Notes under the pieces: model-generated
The model's input: only the letters and a program-made list of their open reading frames with translations
Databases searched by the model: none
Told to the model about the DNA's origin: nothing
Translations under genes and position numbers: made by a program
Assembly (NCBI GenBank): GCA_017936605.1
Contig: JAGBFH010000010.1
Coordinates: 119,746-183,745 of the forward strand
Direction of reading: 5' to 3'
From: Tidjanibacter sp.
GTDB lineage: Bacteria > Bacteroidota > Bacteroidia > Bacteroidales > Rikenellaceae
Length of the DNA stretch: 64,000 nucleotides
Shown: piece after piece, positions 26,493-35,554 of the stretch
Layout: each line of letters opens with the position of its first letter
Position numbering within the stretch: position 1 is the first letter of the stretch

Positions 26493-28160
26493 TTACATCC
26501 ACTCGGGATACTGATCTACCTCGCTATTGCCATCCAACTCGTCCTGAGGCAGGGGCACACGGTAGAGCTGAGAGGGGAAGTAGCGGTCCTGACCGTCGCA
26601 GTCGATGTAGGTGTAGGTGAAGCTGTCACCATCCTTATCAACCCTCAGACCGTGTACGCGGTAGTTCGAAAACTCCTGCTCGGCCTTCTTCAGGCGGCGC
26701 ATATCCCAGTAGTACTGGCCCTCGTAGGCAAGCTCCACCTTACGCTCGCGGTAGATAGCCTCGAGGAGTTTCTCGCCGCTGAGGTTGAGTTTTTTCAGGC
26801 CCACGCGCTCGCGTACCTCGTTGAGTTTGTTGATAGCGTCCTTCTTGAGGACTGCGTCGCTACCCTTAGCAGCAGCCTCGGCGTAGTTGAGAAGCACCTC
26901 GGCGTAGCGAATCGAAATCCAGGGCTGGGTGCTGCGCGAGTAGGCCGAAAGGTCGTGGCTCTCGTCAACGAGTTTGCGCAGGAAGTAGCCAGTTACGGTC
27001 TTACCCTCGTTGATGGGTTTAATCTTCCACTCCATATAGCCGTCCACACCGCCGTCGTAGGGCTCAATGGTGCGGCCTTTCCACTGGCTGCCATTGTAGA
27101 GGATGGTTGCAGCAAAGCGGGGCTCGAGCTGCTCGAAGGGAGGCATCTCGCTCACGGGCTCACCGGTGTGCCAAGCGCTCCAGTCGGGATACTCACCCTT
27201 GCCGCCTGCAATCTCGTAGCTCTCGACCATCTCCTGGGTGGGGTTACCCAGAGCGCCCATAACGCGGCCGGGGTCACCACCGGGGGTGAAGTTGTCGTCG
27301 AAGTTGTGGGTTACACCCTCGCGGTTGTACTCATACTCCAGAATAGACTCGGTATTGCCCTGAGCGCGGGTTTTGCTCCAAGCGGTTGCATACTCCTCGG
27401 TGAGCGAGAAGTTGCCAGAGTCGATGACCCTCTTGGCGGCAGTAGCGGCCACATCCCAACGCTCGGCGTAGAGCATAGCCCTCGAAAGCAGAGCGTCGGC
27501 AGCCTCTTTGCTCACCCTCGAGCCAGCGGCGGTGATGCTGGGAAGGTGCTCCGAAGCGTAGAGGAGGTCACCCTCGACCATATCCCAACCATCCTTCTCG
27601 GGGCTGAGACCCTTGTCGGCCTTGATCTGGGTCATATCGTAGTCATAGATGATAATCTCTTTGTAGCGTTTCATCAGCTCGAAGTAGATGAAACCACGGA
27701 AGAAGCGTACCTCGGCCGTAAAGCGGTTCCACTCGGCCTCGGTGAAGTTCTCTTTGTACTCGTGGAGGTTGCTGAGGGCCTGGTTCAGCGAGGTGAGCTT
27801 ACCATAGGCCCAGCTCCAGTTGCCCAGATAGTAGCTTGCCGAGCTTGCCGAAGGTGCAGAACCATAGGCCATCTCGTTGGCGAACCACATATGGGTGTTG
27901 AGCGAAGTCGAACCATACTTGAGGATGTCGGTCATACCCTCCGAGATACCCACAGCGGTCTGTGCGGTATCGAACTGTCCGAGGGCGTCGATAATGTGAT
28001 AGAAGCTGTTGATGTTCAGCTCGGCATACTCGGGCTTGCTCCACACGAGCTTATCCGATACGGAGCCCGTGGGGGTGGTATCCAAGAAACTGTCCATATC
28101 GGAGCAGCCTACCAGAGATACGCCCAGCAGCACCAATGCCAATTTCATATACTTTTTCAT
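26493..28160 (-). CDS. SusD/RagB-family glycan-binding lipoprotein
   Basis: A 555-residue lipoprotein (lipobox LVGC, Cys19) with the SusD N-terminus (DSFLDTTPTGSVSDKLVW), central TPR-like helices (FTAEVRFFRGFIYFELMKRYKEI) and the C-terminal RagB/SusD signature (LNEVRERVGL, YRERKVELAYEGQYYWDMRRLKKAE). SusD proteins form the lid of the SusC channel and bind oligosaccharide at the surface. It follows the SusC gene by 51 bp. Confidence 0.98.
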   Translation of the reverse strand: MKKYMKLALVLLGVSLVGCSDMDSFLDTTPTGSVSDKLVWSKPEYAELNINSFYHIIDALGQFDTAQTAVGISEGMTDILKYGSTSLNTHMWFANEMAYGSAPSASSASYYLGNWSWAYGKLTSLNQALSNLHEYKENFTEAEWNRFTAEVRFFRGFIYFELMKRYKEIIIYDYDMTQIKADKGLSPEKDGWDMVEGDLLYASEHLPSITAAGSRVSKEAADALLSRAMLYAERWDVAATAAKRVIDSGNFSLTEEYATAWSKTRAQGNTESILEYEYNREGVTHNFDDNFTPGGDPGRVMGALGNPTQEMVESYEIAGGKGEYPDWSAWHTGEPVSEMPPFEQLEPRFAATILYNGSQWKGRTIEPYDGGVDGYMEWKIKPINEGKTVTGYFLRKLVDESHDLSAYSRSTQPWISIRYAEVLLNYAEAAAKGSDAVLKKDAINKLNEVRERVGLKKLNLSGEKLLEAIYRERKVELAYEGQYYWDMRRLKKAEQEFSNYRVHGLRVDKDGDSFTYTYIDCDGQDRYFPSQLYRVPLPQDELDGNSEVDQYPEWM

Positions 28161-28211
28161 ACTTGTATTCTCTTATGTTTGCGTTGATATTCTCTTTTGG
28201 CTTTTGCGATT

Positions 28212-31200
28212 TTAGAAAGTGATGGAAACACCACCCATAAAGGTCTTCTGCTGGGGGTAGTAACCGTTGTTCACGCCGGGCGACTCGGGGTCGATACCCT
28301 CGGGCAGGCCGCTCAGGGTCAGGAGGTTTGCACCCTCAACATAGACCCTCACGCCGCTCAAACCGGCCATCTCGCAAATGTTCTTGGGAATAGTGTAGCC
28401 GAGCTGTACGGACTTCACACGCAGATACTTACCATCCCTGAACCAGAAGGTCGAAGCCAGACCGTTGTTGTTGGTGGGAGCATTCACGGTCAGACGGGGA
28501 TAGGTACCGTTGGGGTTATCCTCCCTCCAAGCGTTCTCCACCAAGAAGAGGGGCGAGTTACCACCCTCCTTGAAGGTCTCTGTGAAGATGGTGTTGTCAT
28601 CCATACCGTTGTAGTAGGTACCGGTGAGCGAGATGTCGAACATCGCAGCTGCGGTAATCAGGGTCGAGAAGTCGAAGTTCCTCCACGACATCGAGAGGTT
28701 CAGACCGGCAGTGAATTTGGGCCTGTTGCTACGACCTGTGAAGGCCTTATCCTCGTAGTCCACAATACCGTTACCCGAGAGGTCCACATACTTGATGTCA
28801 CCAACCCTGGGACGCTGACCCCAAGGCCAAGGCGAGTGGTCAATCTCCTCCTCGCTCTGGTAGAGGCCGTCGGCTACCCAACCGAGCATTGCGCCCAGCT
28901 CCTGACCTGCATAGCACTGATAGGAGGGGGTATCTGCCTTGTCGGTATATTTGAGCCAACGAGCGTAGGCGTAGGTGAGGTTCAGAGCCACATTGTAGTG
29001 CAGAGCGTTGATGCCCTCACCGATGGAGTTGGTGTGGGTCAGCACGAGCTCCATACCGCGGCTATCCTGCTCGCCGAAGTTCTCGTAGATGGGATAGTAG
29101 CCACCCATCGAAGGGGGATACTTGCCACCCATATAGGTGAGCATATCGTAGGTGTGGGTGTAGAAGAGGTCGAACTCAACGCCCAGCAGGCCGCGCCACA
29201 GCGAAGCGTCAACACCGATGTTGAACGAACGGGTGCGGGCCCAGGTAAGATTGAGGTTTGCAATGGAAGTAACAGCCAAAGTGTTAAAACGGTTGCCACC
29301 CAGATAGACGGGCGAGCCCTGACCATACTGGTTCAGGAAGCCGTAGGGGCTCACATCATCAACACCAACCTCACCAACCGAGAGCCTCATCTTCAGGTTC
29401 TCCAGCCAGTCGTCGGTGCCCAGCATAAAGTCCTCCTCGCTCACACGCCAACCGAGTGAGAGTGCGGGGAACAGACCCCAGCGCTTGCCGGAGATGTTAC
29501 CTGCAAACTTGTAGCTACCGTCGTAGCGGGCCGAAGCCTCGAGCATATACTTGTCGGCGTAGGCGTAGCGCAGACGACCAACGAAGCCCATCTGGCGGGT
29601 CATCGAGCTCGAGCCGCTAATGGGGCTATCCGAAGGAGTGGCGAAGCCCAGCTCGGGAAGTTCAATAAAGGGAAGCTCCTTACCATAGGCGGCCATACTG
29701 CGGGCTTTGTACTGCCTCATCTCGCCCACAACCATTACATCCAGGTCGTGCTCCTCGCCAATCTTGGTCACATACTGGAGCTGTGCGTTGCCCAGCAGCG
29801 AGGTGCCGCTATAGACACCCTCGCCGAGTGTGTTGTAGGAGTTGCCGCGCACATCCAGCACCTTGGAGTAGTTCATCTGGGTGGAGCCATCGGTGGGCAG
29901 CGAAGCCAACATTACATAGAAGGGAGTTGCAAGAATCTTGCTCATCGAGTAGCCGTGGTCGAACGAACCAACAACACGAGCGGTAAGACCCTCAACATAG
30001 GGCACTTTGTACTCCAGCTCGAGGTTGGTCTGCAACTCATAGCCGTCGTTGCGGTTGTAGCCGCTCTGCTCCACAGCAGCGATGGGCGACGAGCCCTGAC
30101 CAATGTTGTTGGGGGTTGCGGTGGGCAGACCATCGTAGGTCTTGGGCAGGTAGGGGTGAGAAGCCACAGCCTGACGAGCCACGCTCATCCAAGTGCCGTC
30201 GCTCTCGCTACCACCCGACGAGAAACCGGGGTTATTCTTCCTATCGGTGCCACCGGCCAAGGTCAACTTCAGGGTGAGGTTGTCGGTCACCTGCGAGTGG
30301 ATGTTGGCACGGATGTTATATTTCTCATAGGTATAGGAGGAGATGTTACCGTGCTGGTTCATATAGCCCAGCGAGGCGAAGTAGCGCACCTTGTCGTTGC
30401 CACCCGAGGTGGAGATGTTGTGCTTGGTGTTCATACCCACACCAAATACCTCGTCAATCCAGTTCGTATCGCCCCAACCATCCGAGTCGTCACCGTTGGT
30501 CATCAGGGCCACCTGCTCGGCGGTGAAGATGGGCTTCATACCGTCCATCTCGCGGCCCTTGTTGTAGTACCAGGCAAACTGCTCGGCATTCAGGAACTCG
30601 GGGAAGTTGGCATTGACCGAAACACCCACCGAACCGGTGTAGTTCAGCTCGTTCTTGCCCTCCTTACCGCTCTTGGTGGTCACGATAACCACACCACCGG
30701 CACTATTAAGACCATAGACCGACGCTGCGGCTGCATCCTTCAGTACCGAGATGCTTGCCACATCGCTGGGGTTGATGTCGTCCAGTGCGCGGGGCACACC
30801 GTCGACGATGTAGGTCACACCGTAGTAGGAGCCACGCACCGTCAGCGATGCACCATCCATACCGGGCTCACCCGACTCCTGCACCGAGGCGATACCTGCG
30901 ATACGACCACCCAGCATACTCGTCACATTGGTGGCGGGAGCCTTCTGCAACTCGTCGCCGTCAATCGAGGAGATGGAGGCCGTGAGGCTACCTTTGCGCT
31001 GTGTGCCGTAGCCCACAACCACGATATCCTCAATCACATCGGCTTCGCTCTTCATCACTACATCGATGCGCGAGCGGCCGCCAACAGCCTCTGTATGCTC
31101 CTCCATACCGAGGTACTGGAACACCAGTTTGGGATTTTTGACATCTTTGGGGATGGTCAGGTGGTAGTTGCCGAGGTAGTCGGTGGAGATACCTACCGAG

Positions 31201-31358
31201 GTTCCGTCCACTACTACTGTAGCACCAATAACGGGCTCACCCGACTCATCTTTCACCACGCCACGGACCTGCGTCTGTGCCATCAGCGAGGTGGTGGTAA
31301 GTAGCATTAGTGCCAACAGGACCAACCTACTTACGAATGAATTGGTAGAATTTTTCAT
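28212..31358 (-). CDS. SusC/RagA-family TonB-dependent outer-membrane transporter
   Basis: A 1048-residue protein with a signal peptide (cleavage after LMAQ, about residue 28), a carboxypeptidase-regulatory-like domain (about 30-110, VRGVVKDESGEPVIGATVVV), a TonB box and plug (about 115-230, including ASVYGLNSAGGVVIVTTKSGK in part) and a C-terminal beta barrel ending in GGVSITF with the usual terminal Phe. It moves oligosaccharide across the outer membrane using TonB energy. It starts 37 bp after the AGE epimerase gene, so it is inside the operon rather than at its head, which is unusual. No N-terminal sigma/anti-sigma signalling extension is present. Confidence 0.98.
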   Translation of the reverse strand: MKNSTNSFVSRLVLLALMLLTTTSLMAQTQVRGVVKDESGEPVIGATVVVDGTSVGISTDYLGNYHLTIPKDVKNPKLVFQYLGMEEHTEAVGGRSRIDVVMKSEADVIEDIVVVGYGTQRKGSLTASISSIDGDELQKAPATNVTSMLGGRIAGIASVQESGEPGMDGASLTVRGSYYGVTYIVDGVPRALDDINPSDVASISVLKDAAAASVYGLNSAGGVVIVTTKSGKEGKNELNYTGSVGVSVNANFPEFLNAEQFAWYYNKGREMDGMKPIFTAEQVALMTNGDDSDGWGDTNWIDEVFGVGMNTKHNISTSGGNDKVRYFASLGYMNQHGNISSYTYEKYNIRANIHSQVTDNLTLKLTLAGGTDRKNNPGFSSGGSESDGTWMSVARQAVASHPYLPKTYDGLPTATPNNIGQGSSPIAAVEQSGYNRNDGYELQTNLELEYKVPYVEGLTARVVGSFDHGYSMSKILATPFYVMLASLPTDGSTQMNYSKVLDVRGNSYNTLGEGVYSGTSLLGNAQLQYVTKIGEEHDLDVMVVGEMRQYKARSMAAYGKELPFIELPELGFATPSDSPISGSSSMTRQMGFVGRLRYAYADKYMLEASARYDGSYKFAGNISGKRWGLFPALSLGWRVSEEDFMLGTDDWLENLKMRLSVGEVGVDDVSPYGFLNQYGQGSPVYLGGNRFNTLAVTSIANLNLTWARTRSFNIGVDASLWRGLLGVEFDLFYTHTYDMLTYMGGKYPPSMGGYYPIYENFGEQDSRGMELVLTHTNSIGEGINALHYNVALNLTYAYARWLKYTDKADTPSYQCYAGQELGAMLGWVADGLYQSEEEIDHSPWPWGQRPRVGDIKYVDLSGNGIVDYEDKAFTGRSNRPKFTAGLNLSMSWRNFDFSTLITAAAMFDISLTGTYYNGMDDNTIFTETFKEGGNSPLFLVENAWREDNPNGTYPRLTVNAPTNNNGLASTFWFRDGKYLRVKSVQLGYTIPKNICEMAGLSGVRVYVEGANLLTLSGLPEGIDPESPGVNNGYYPQQKTFMGGVSITF

Positions 31359-31395
31359 AGAGAGTGTATTAAAGGTTTGTGATTAATTTGATTGC

Positions 31396-32577
31396 TTACT
31401 CTTTGATGAGGCCCTCAATCATCTCGGAGGCCTCGATGAGCATACGGGGCACATGGAAGGGACCTTTGAAGATGTTGCCTTTGGCGGGCTGTGCCACACT
31501 GCCGTCGCGGTGCAGGTAGCCATACCACTCGCCCATCTCGTTGTCCTTCAGGTGGGCATAGGCCCACTCGTGTGCCATACGGAACTTCTCCAGGTAGCTC
31601 TCGTCGCCCGTAGCCTCGTAGCAGTAGAGCGAAGCGATGATGGCCTCACACTGGGGCCACCAGAACTTCATATCCTGCGAGTAGTCCTGTGGGGGGAAGC
31701 CCTTGCAGTCGCGGAAGTTGATGATGCCACCAAACTCCTCGTCCCAGCCCCACGCCCAGGCCCAGTCGTAAATCTTCAGGCCGATGCGGGTGAGTCTTTC
31801 GTCCCAGCCGCGGCGTTTGGCCTCGGCCAAGATGAACCAAGCGGTCTCGATGCAGTGGCCGGGGTTGATGGTGCGGCCTGCACAGGTGTCAATCAGCTCA
31901 CCCTCAGGACCCACAAGCTCCAGTACGGTCTTATACTCCTCATTCATGAGGTAGCGCTCAATCTCGTTGATGGACTGGTCAATCTGCTCGTCAAGCTCGG
32001 GAGCCTCAATCACACCCTTGAGCACAGCGGCCACATTGATGAGAATCATCGTGATGGAGTGACCTCTACCCTGAACCGTTGTCTTGGGCTCCAGGAAACC
32101 CGGGGTCGAAAGCATACGCTTCATATTGCGGAAGACCTCCAGAGCCTTCTCGGCATAGCCTCTATCGCCCGTAGCCTTTGCGTACTCGGCCATAGCGATG
32201 GCGGCGAAGCTCTCCGAGAAAACATAGCGGCGTTTCTGCACGGGAGCGCCCTCGGCGGTCACGGTGAAGAACATATGACCGTCGGTGTCGATGCAGTGTT
32301 TTTCGATGAAGTCGATGGCGCTCTTGGAGGCCTCGAGCCACTCCTTGCGCTGCTCTACGCGGTTGTAGGCAGCGGCAGCGGTCCAGCCCCAGCGGCCCTG
32401 AAACCACACCGACTTGGTGGTGTCCATAAGGGTGCCGTCCCTATCTACGCAGGTGTAGATACCGCCGTTGACCCTATCGACACCATTCTTCATCCAGAAG
32501 GGCATCACATCCTCGCAAAGCTCCTGGCGATAGCGCGATGCACACTCCTTGAGATAGTGTTTGTTGTTGTCTGTCAT
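31396..32577 (-). CDS. AGE-family epimerase (N-acylglucosamine 2-epimerase type)
   Basis: A 393-residue cytosolic alpha/alpha-barrel protein. AGE motifs include NGGIYTCVDRDG, WFQGRWGW, HMFFTV, NPGHCIETAWFILAEAKRRG with the catalytic His, and MKFWWPQCEAI. AGE enzymes interconvert GlcNAc and ManNAc, or glucose/mannose or cellobiose/glucosyl-mannose, so the substrate needs testing. In Bacteroides sialic acid loci a similar gene (NanE) sits with a MFS transporter, but no lyase (NanA) is present here. It lies 18 bp after the MFS gene and 37 bp before SusC. Confidence 0.9.
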   Translation of the reverse strand: MTDNNKHYLKECASRYRQELCEDVMPFWMKNGVDRVNGGIYTCVDRDGTLMDTTKSVWFQGRWGWTAAAAYNRVEQRKEWLEASKSAIDFIEKHCIDTDGHMFFTVTAEGAPVQKRRYVFSESFAAIAMAEYAKATGDRGYAEKALEVFRNMKRMLSTPGFLEPKTTVQGRGHSITMILINVAAVLKGVIEAPELDEQIDQSINEIERYLMNEEYKTVLELVGPEGELIDTCAGRTINPGHCIETAWFILAEAKRRGWDERLTRIGLKIYDWAWAWGWDEEFGGIINFRDCKGFPPQDYSQDMKFWWPQCEAIIASLYCYEATGDESYLEKFRMAHEWAYAHLKDNEMGEWYGYLHRDGSVAQPAKGNIFKGPFHVPRMLIEASEMIEGLIKE

Positions 32578-32595
32578 AGCAGGTTGGTGTATTAT

Positions 32596-34017
32596 TTATT
32601 TTTTGTTCTGTTTATTCCAGTATGCCTCAATCTCCTCCAGAGAGCGACCCGTGGTCTCGGGAACGAGGCGCCACATAATAAGTATATAAGGTACGCACAT
32701 CAGGGCGAAGATGAGGAAGGTGCCCGAGGGGCTCCAGCCCAAGAGTACGGGGGTGAGCTGACCGATAAGGTAGGTACCAATCCAGAGTGCAAAGCCGGCG
32801 ATACTCATAGCCCTGCCTCGCACGCTGTTGGGGTACATCTCGCTCAGCAGCACAAAGACGATAGCTGAGATGGAGATGGCGCAGCAGAATACATAGGCCA
32901 GGAAGAAGGTGAGCATAAAGCCGTTGCCGAGGCCCAGGGCCGCACCCCACTGGAAGTAGACCGCAATGGCCACAAGGCACAAAATCATACCCGACACACC
33001 CCAGTAGATGAGCTGTTTGCGACCCACGCGGTCGATAATAAATACGGCCAAGATGGTGGTCACCATATTCACCACGCCCACAAGTACGGTGGAGAACATC
33101 GGGTTGTCGAAGCCCGCGTCGGAGAAAATCTTGGGTCCGTAGTAGAGCACCGCATTCACGCCCATAAACTGGCCCAGAATGGCAATCGCACTACCGATAA
33201 TCACAGCCTTCAGGATGCCGGGCTTGAGGATGTCGCGCCAGCTACCCTTCGCCTCACCTGCCATCGACTGCTGAGTTGTGGCAATCTCGGCCTCGGCCTC
33301 ACCCTCCGAACGGTAAATCCTACCGTAGATGCGGGTAGCCTGAGTGAGCTTCTTGTTCACCACCAGCCACTTGGGGCTCTCGGGGATGAAGAAGATGATA
33401 GCGAAGAACAACAGGGCGGGCAGGGTCTCGCTACCCAACATACCGCGCCAAGCCTCCGAGTGGAACATCCTCTGCCAGAGCGAGAGGCTCTCGCCCGAGG
33501 CTACCAGCTCGGCATTGATGCCCGAGTCGATAACCCAGTTGGACAAGTAGGCGAGCAGGAAGCCCACCGTAACGGCCAGCTGATAGAGCGACACGAGAGT
33601 TCCGCGCACCTTGGCGGGCGAAACCTCCGAGATGTAGATGGGCGACACGATGGAGACAATACCGATACCCACACCGCCAATGATGCGGTAGGCTACCAAC
33701 TGGTCGAAGTTGCCGCACACGGCACAACCAATGGCCGAGATGCTGAACAGCGCCGCCGAGATGAGCATTGTGAGTTTGCGGCCGAGCTTGTCGCTCATTG
33801 CGCCCGCCACGGCCACACCGCAGATGGAGCCAATCAGAGCGCAGCCCACATACCAACCCTCACGCATATCGGAGAGTGCAAACTGGCTCTTGACCATTTC
33901 GGTAGTGCCAGAGATGACGGCTGTGTCGTAGCCGAAGAGTATGCCGCCCAGAGCCGCAACAATGGCCATAAAGACTACATACCCCATATTCATAGTGCTA
34001 TTTGCTTTCGCTTTCAT
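32596..34017 (-). CDS. MFS sugar porter, XylE/GLUT type
   Basis: A 473-residue protein with twelve hydrophobic segments. Sugar-porter signatures are GGILFGYDTAVISG in helix 1, DKLGRK after helix 2, GGVGIGIVSIVSPIYISE, PESPKWLVV before the central loop, RVGRK after helix 8 and VPETTGRSLEEIE at the C-terminus. It imports a sugar across the inner membrane, probably by proton symport. The chosen start (MKAKANSTMNM) excludes an 18-residue charged leader that precedes it in frame up to 34071. It follows the DUF4434 gene by about 95 bp. Confidence 0.95.
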   Translation of the reverse strand: MKAKANSTMNMGYVVFMAIVAALGGILFGYDTAVISGTTEMVKSQFALSDMREGWYVGCALIGSICGVAVAGAMSDKLGRKLTMLISAALFSISAIGCAVCGNFDQLVAYRIIGGVGIGIVSIVSPIYISEVSPAKVRGTLVSLYQLAVTVGFLLAYLSNWVIDSGINAELVASGESLSLWQRMFHSEAWRGMLGSETLPALLFFAIIFFIPESPKWLVVNKKLTQATRIYGRIYRSEGEAEAEIATTQQSMAGEAKGSWRDILKPGILKAVIIGSAIAILGQFMGVNAVLYYGPKIFSDAGFDNPMFSTVLVGVVNMVTTILAVFIIDRVGRKQLIYWGVSGMILCLVAIAVYFQWGAALGLGNGFMLTFFLAYVFCCAISISAIVFVLLSEMYPNSVRGRAMSIAGFALWIGTYLIGQLTPVLLGWSPSGTFLIFALMCVPYILIMWRLVPETTGRSLEEIEAYWNKQNKK

Positions 34018-34112
34018 ATTATTGTTCTTTTTCTGAGTTTTATCTAACCTCTCTTTTCTAAACTCTTTCACTTCTAACCCTTCTTCTTCTAAACTTACCT
34101 TAGAACCCGGCC

Positions 34113-35207
34113 CTACTTAATTTTGAAGTACTCTTTGTAGCGGTTGTAGAGGTGGCCGGCCTGGAGGTAGGAGGACTGGGGCGAGAGGAAGTGCGAGAAC
34201 TCAAAGGTGATGGCCTTGTCGTAGCCGGCACGCTTTGCAGCCTCGAGCTTCATACGCAGCTTGTCGAACTTGATGGGCAGGAACTTGATGGGCATATCCC
34301 TATCGAAGGTCTCGGCGTTGGTCCAGCACTTCATACCGTAGCGGTCGGCGAGCTTCTTGTTCACCTCGAAGAAGGCGTCCAGCTCGTCGTAGTCGATGTG
34401 GCCGTCCTGGAAGGCGCACGCATCCACAACATCGTGGATACCGTCGAAAATCTCGTTCCACTCCCTCTCGTGCTCTGCCACGCTCACCGCGTCGGCATTG
34501 GTAAGGTTGTTGGTGCCCATAATGGCCTTCTTGCCGTCAATCCAGGGCGAAATGAAGGTGGGCAGACCGCCCGACACATCCTTGCACTGTTTGCCCATAG
34601 CGTGGAAAGCGTCAATGGCGCCCTTGGTCTTGCGGCTAATCTCACCGCTGATGTACCAGCCACCAAAGCTCTCGTAGTGGCCATAGCGCTGCCATACCTC
34701 GTCGATGACATATTTGTTGTCCTCAATCTCCCAGCTCAGATCGCCCGTATCCCAGTAGCGACCCGAGTCGTAGAGACCAAACCAGAACTTCATACCATAC
34801 TTCTGGGCCAGGCGCAGGAACATATCCACCAGATCGACCGAGGGCATATAGCAACCCTTGCCGAGCAGATACTTCGAGGGGTAGGTGATAAACTTGCGAT
34901 AGCCCGAACGAATCATAATTACGGTGTCGATGCCAATGGCCTTCATATTTGCGAAGTCGGCATCCCACTCCTTCTCACCCCAGTTCTGGTGGGGAATATC
35001 GTGGGAAATCTCATCGAGGAAGGTACCTGTGATGGGCAGACCTGCTGCGGGAGGCACAATCAGACCGCCGGGGGTCTCTTGAAGCAGGGGCGAAGAGAGG
35101 ACCTCGTCCATACGCTCGGCACCACGCGCCAGCTCGGAGGGCAGGATTGCTGCGGCACCCAGTGCGGCTGTGGTCTTGAGGAAATCGCGTCTTGTAAACT
35201 CTTTCAT
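34113..35207 (-). CDS. Tat-exported DUF4434-like glycoside-hydrolase-fold protein
   Basis: A 364-residue protein with a twin-arginine signal: TRRDFLK (residues 5-11), then a mildly hydrophobic stretch TTAALGAAAILP. The mature part fits DUF4434, a TIM-barrel family related to glycoside hydrolases: ITGTFLDEISHDIPHQNW, MKAIGIDTVIMIRSGY, KFWFGLYDSGRYW, GWYISGEIS and KAITFEFSHF. The GEI Glu and the later Glu in TFEF are candidate catalytic residues. It is the first gene of the SusCD operon, divergent from the ROK repressor. Export by Tat suggests folding or cofactor binding in the cytosol. The activity is not known. Confidence 0.82.
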   Translation of the reverse strand: MKEFTRRDFLKTTAALGAAAILPSELARGAERMDEVLSSPLLQETPGGLIVPPAAGLPITGTFLDEISHDIPHQNWGEKEWDADFANMKAIGIDTVIMIRSGYRKFITYPSKYLLGKGCYMPSVDLVDMFLRLAQKYGMKFWFGLYDSGRYWDTGDLSWEIEDNKYVIDEVWQRYGHYESFGGWYISGEISRKTKGAIDAFHAMGKQCKDVSGGLPTFISPWIDGKKAIMGTNNLTNADAVSVAEHEREWNEIFDGIHDVVDACAFQDGHIDYDELDAFFEVNKKLADRYGMKCWTNAETFDRDMPIKFLPIKFDKLRMKLEAAKRAGYDKAITFEFSHFLSPQSSYLQAGHLYNRYKEYFKIK

Positions 35208-35298
35208 ATTTCTGCTATGTTTAGTAGTTAATTTTGTTTTGTTTTCTCTCTTTTGGGTTGCTTATTTATGGGCACACTTCACCCCATAATATGCAACA

Positions 35299-35330
35299 CA
35301 AAACTATAATTTATTCATTAATTAAACAAA
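35299..35330 (-). promoter_or_regulatory. Promoter of the DUF4434-MFS-AGE-SusCD operon
   Basis: Minus-strand TAGTTTTG (35299-35306) fits TAnnTTTG and TTTG (35327-35330) lies exactly 20 bases upstream. The first start codon is about 92 bp downstream. No other equally good promoter was noticed up to the operon end at 20340. Confidence 0.75.
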
Positions 35331-35485
35331 CATTAAATTGACAAAACGATTAATTTATTTTTATTTCCCGCTGAAGCACCACAACGCACTACAATTCAGC
35401 CTATTACAAACACAACACAAGCCCACATTTTCTAAACGGTTTTATAAATATACGCGGCAAATGAACGAAGAATAAAAAAATTGTT

Positions 35486-35493
35486 TAATTTTG
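35486..35493 (+). promoter_or_regulatory. -7 element of the ROK gene
   Basis: TAATTTTG fits TAnnTTTG 62 bp before the ROK start. No TTTG is present at the expected distance, so the promoter is weaker or activator-dependent. Confidence 0.45.
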
Positions 35494-35554
35494 TTGGCAC
35501 ATTCGGCTCCTCGCAGAGCCCCACACCACACCCACTTTCCACACAAACACAACA

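Larger units (their letters stand above)
35208..35554. other. Divergent regulatory region between the SusCD operon and the ROK gene
   Basis: About 350 bp of AT-rich DNA with no gene. It holds a strong leftward promoter and a weaker rightward -7 element, and is the natural place for ROK operators; no long perfect palindrome was seen. Confidence 0.7.

Noticed and set aside
28197..31304. Long open frames antisense to SusC (420 and 518 codons), and similar long antisense frames under many other genes
   Set aside because: They lie wholly opposite a certain gene, have no recognisable domain, no promoter and odd composition. Codon bias with few stops on the opposite strand explains them.
31396..34017. 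A sialic acid (nan) operon, because AGE epimerase and MFS transporter sit together
   Set aside because: No N-acetylneuraminate lyase, sialidase or sialate esterase is present; the AGE family also has neutral-sugar members.
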